Assembly (NCBI GenBank): GCA_002702705.1
Contig: PABH01000024.1
Coordinates: forward strand, 1-64,000
DNA length: 64,000 nucleotides
Direction of reading: 5' to 3'
Source: Anaerolineaceae bacterium
Lineage (GTDB): Bacteria; Chloroflexota; Anaerolineae; Anaerolineales; Anaerolineaceae
Shown here: one piece after another, positions 62,027 to 64,000 of the stretch
How the letters are laid out: the number at the start of each line of letters is the position of its first letter
Numbering within the stretch: the stretch's first letter is position 1
Made by a program: the position numbers and the translations under genes
Notes under the pieces: model-generated
The model's input: only the letters and a program-made list of their open reading frames with translations
Told to the model about the DNA's origin: nothing
Database searches by the model: none

Positions 62027-62428
62027 ATGGAAATGATTGTAGATTTTCCCGGCGGCGCAAGAGTGGATGCTCATTTTGGCCCTTATACGATTAAAACCGA
62101 TCAGCCCCCAATGGGTGGTGGAGAAGGTTCTGCACCTACCCCATTTGCGACATTTTTGGGTTCTTTAGCAACCTGTGCCGGAATTTATATTTTAGGATTT
62201 TGCCGCCAACGCGGTTTGGATACCACCGGTATTCGTTTGGTACAACGATTAAAATCTAACCCGATGACAGGATTGGTTTCTGATGTGGAAATGGAAATTC
62301 AGGTACCACCCACCTTTCCCGAAAAATATTACAACGCCCTTGTACGTTCTGCGGAACAATGTGCGGTGAAGAAACATATGGAAACACCCCCGAAATTCCA
62401 TGTGCATACGGAAGTTGTAACTGAATAA
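62027..62428 (+). CDS. OsmC family peroxidase-like protein
   Basis: The 133-residue protein is of the OsmC/Ohr type, thiol peroxidases for organic hydroperoxides. The two reactive cysteines are in LATCAGIYI (about residue 49) and SAEQCAVKKH (near residue 113), with the early Gly-rich GGGEGSAPTPF. GGAG lies about 12 nt upstream of the ATG. Confidence 0.9.
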   Translation: MEMIVDFPGGARVDAHFGPYTIKTDQPPMGGGEGSAPTPFATFLGSLATCAGIYILGFCRQRGLDTTGIRLVQRLKSNPMTGLVSDVEMEIQVPPTFPEKYYNALVRSAEQCAVKKHMETPPKFHVHTEVVTE

Positions 62429-62472
62429 AACCAATTAATCAAAAATCACTATTTATGGCATGTAGAAAAAAT

Positions 62473-62515
62473 TGTGGGGGTCAAGAATCGGTGAAACCGA
62501 TTCTTGACCCCCACA
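62473..62515. repeat. Perfect 20-bp palindrome upstream of the Gfo/Idh gene
   Basis: TGTGGGGGTCAAGAATCGGT (62473-62492) is mirrored exactly by 62496-62515 around a GAA loop. No T run follows, so it is not a typical terminator. It may be a REP-like unit or a regulatory hairpin. Confidence 0.8.
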
Positions 62516-62627
62516 GCTACTTAAGGGGGGCTTTGCGAATAACCCTGAATCCAAAATATCGTGATTTGCAACGGTATAGGGCAAAAAGGGTATAAAATAG
62601 GATTATCCATCTTTTAAGGAGAACTTT

Positions 62628-64000
62628 ATGTCAGCCCCCCTTACCGCGATTTTGATTGGTGCCGGACAACGCGGCGCTGATTCCTATGCACCGTATGCTC
62701 TACAAAACCCCGATCTTTTAAAATTTGTGGCTGTGGCGGAACCAGATCCAAAACGCAAAGAATCGTTTTGTAAAAAACATCAAATTGATTCAGAGAGCGC
62801 ATTTGATACATGGGAAGAGCTCTTATCGAAACCACAAATTGCTGATGTGGCTTTTATCTGTACTCAGGATTGGATGCATACCGAACCTGCTGTGGCTGCC
62901 ATGCGGGCTGGATATCATGTTTTACTTGAAAAACCAATGGCGAACCGGGCGGATGAATGCCGCTTACTATTGGACGTCAGCCGAGAAACAGAACGACAGT
63001 TGGTGATTTGCCATGTTCTTCGATATACCGATCATTTTAATAAAATGCGTGAGTTAATAGAAACAGGCGTATTAGGGGAAATTATTCAGGTAGCTCACCG
63101 AGAAAATGTATCGTTTTGGCATATGGCACACTCCTATGTGCGTGGAAACTGGCGTAATCAAACGGAAACCAGCCCCATGATTCTGGCAAAAAGCTGCCAT
63201 GACCTGGATATCTTACCGTGGGTTTTACAACAAAAAAGTGTTGAAATGGTTTCAATGGGCGCTCTAAACCATTTTAAACAAGAAAATGCACCGGAAGGAG
63301 CGCCAAAACGTTGTTTGGATGGTTGTCCGGTTGCGGATACCTGCCCTTATTATGCCCCATTTATTTATTTGGAAATGGCTCCATTTTGGAATAATGTTGC
63401 GGATACAACCCACGGATTTGCACGTTGGGCGTCCCATACCTATCCCCGAAACCCGAATATGATTAAAGCTTTAAGTACGGTTGTCCCGATATTAAAGGGA
63501 ATAACCAATTACCAAGGATTTCCCATCTCCATTTTAGATTCAAACCCAACCCAAGAAAATCTGTTAAAAGCGTTACAAGAAGGTCCTTATGGGCGTTGTG
63601 TTTATTTTTGTGATAATGATGTGGTAGATCATCAGGTGGTGATGATGCGTATGGATGGCGGTGCTCAGGTTACATTTACCATGCATGGACATTCTCACTA
63701 TGAACATCGTTCCACCCGGATTGAGGGGAGTCATGGCCGATTAACCGCGGAATTTGGTTTGGGTGGCTCGTGGATTGAAGTTGACGAACACCGTACAGAC
63801 TGGCATCAAAAATTTGATACCAGTGCTGAGATTGGAGCGGGTCATGGTGGTGGAGATTTTCAATTGGTAGCCTATTTTTTGGATAGTATAAAAAATGGCA
63901 GTTTTGAAGATGCCTACAATGGTACAAAAGAAGCATTGGAAAGCCACTTGCTTGCCTTTGCCGCTGAAGAATCACGTTTGAATAAAAAGATACTGACGAG
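62628..64000 (+). CDS. Gfo/Idh/MocA family oxidoreductase (partial at the window end)
   Basis: The frame stays open from ATG 62628 to the window edge (457 codons). The N-terminus has the Rossmann segment AILIGAGQRGADSYAPYAL. The conserved LLEKPMANRADEC is the family's EKP motif. A Cys cluster (CLDGCPVADTC) follows in the C-terminal half. Members oxidise or reduce sugars and related substrates with NAD(P). AAGGAG precedes the ATG. The end lies outside the window. Confidence 0.92.
   Translation, partial: MSAPLTAILIGAGQRGADSYAPYALQNPDLLKFVAVAEPDPKRKESFCKKHQIDSESAFDTWEELLSKPQIADVAFICTQDWMHTEPAVAAMRAGYHVLLEKPMANRADECRLLLDVSRETERQLVICHVLRYTDHFNKMRELIETGVLGEIIQVAHRENVSFWHMAHSYVRGNWRNQTETSPMILAKSCHDLDILPWVLQQKSVEMVSMGALNHFKQENAPEGAPKRCLDGCPVADTCPYYAPFIYLEMAPFWNNVADTTHGFARWASHTYPRNPNMIKALSTVVPILKGITNYQGFPISILDSNPTQENLLKALQEGPYGRCVYFCDNDVVDHQVVMMRMDGGAQVTFTMHGHSHYEHRSTRIEGSHGRLTAEFGLGGSWIEVDEHRTDWHQKFDTSAEIGAGHGGGDFQLVAYFLDSIKNGSFEDAYNGTKEALESHLLAFAAEESRLNKKILT

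Overview
The window looks like a chromosomal segment of a member of the Chloroflexota, most plausibly class Anaerolineae. This is inference from several signs. There is a tuf-rpmG-tRNA-Trp-secE-nusG-rplK-rplA-rplJ-rplL block. The lexA promoter carries a Gram-positive-type SOS box. There are TadE-like proteins, and surface proteins and lipoproteins with long Thr-Pro tails. No 16S rRNA or other decisive marker is present. Base composition is moderate, with AT-rich accessory patches (hsdS, its partner gene, 44.2-44.7 kb).

Layout. 0-4 kb: translation and transcription core, with two L1-operator-like mRNA elements (before rplK and before rplA) and an L10 leader with its own promoter and attenuator before rplJL. 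4-5.9 kb: lexA with an SOS box inside its promoter, and an EamA exporter that seems to be leaderless. 5.9-6.3 kb: nested repeats. 6.3-8.3 kb: a lipoate operon (lipA, a split lipoate ligase small subunit, lplA). 8.5-15.6 kb: a type I restriction-modification operon (hsdM, hsdS, an Abi_C/HEPN-like gene, hsdR) bracketed by two near-identical 95-bp elements with inverted-repeat ends. 15.7-17.5 kb: a VWA protein and a macrodomain-HTH fusion. 17.7-18.2 kb: a REP-associated tyrosine transposase (RAYT) whose own reading frame contains a copy of a GC-rich palindromic repeat found between genes from 10.2 to 24.1 kb.

18.5-28.2 kb: a compact phage-derived cassette. It holds a small acidic gene, large terminase, portal, a prohead-protease/major-capsid fusion with an internal start, holin-like, GH25 endolysin, adaptor-like and two tail-fibre-like proteins. 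No integrase, repressor, replication or tape-measure gene is visible. A domesticated capsid or gene-transfer-agent-like element is the most interesting hypothesis in the window. A decayed or minimal prophage remains possible.

28.3-35.1 kb: secreted and surface proteins (a formylglycine-generating-enzyme-like protein, three TadE/TadG-like proteins, one with VWA and one with two PA14 domains and a Thr-Pro tail). 35.1-44 kb: a degenerate CPBP membrane protein, tRNA-Asn, a MacAB-like export operon with a peroxiredoxin-like gene, a nitroreductase, MgtC, a DUF3267-like protein and a diguanylate cyclase. 44-57 kb: mostly small housekeeping, signalling and envelope genes, including a second diguanylate cyclase and an attenuated DMT transporter gene. 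57.2-60.1 kb: an ArsR-type regulator with an operator-overlapping promoter and a structured leader, followed by an MFS transporter. 60.1-61.9 kb: an IS110-family element next to a second palindromic repeat family. 62-64 kb: an OsmC protein and a Gfo/Idh/MocA dehydrogenase that runs off the end.
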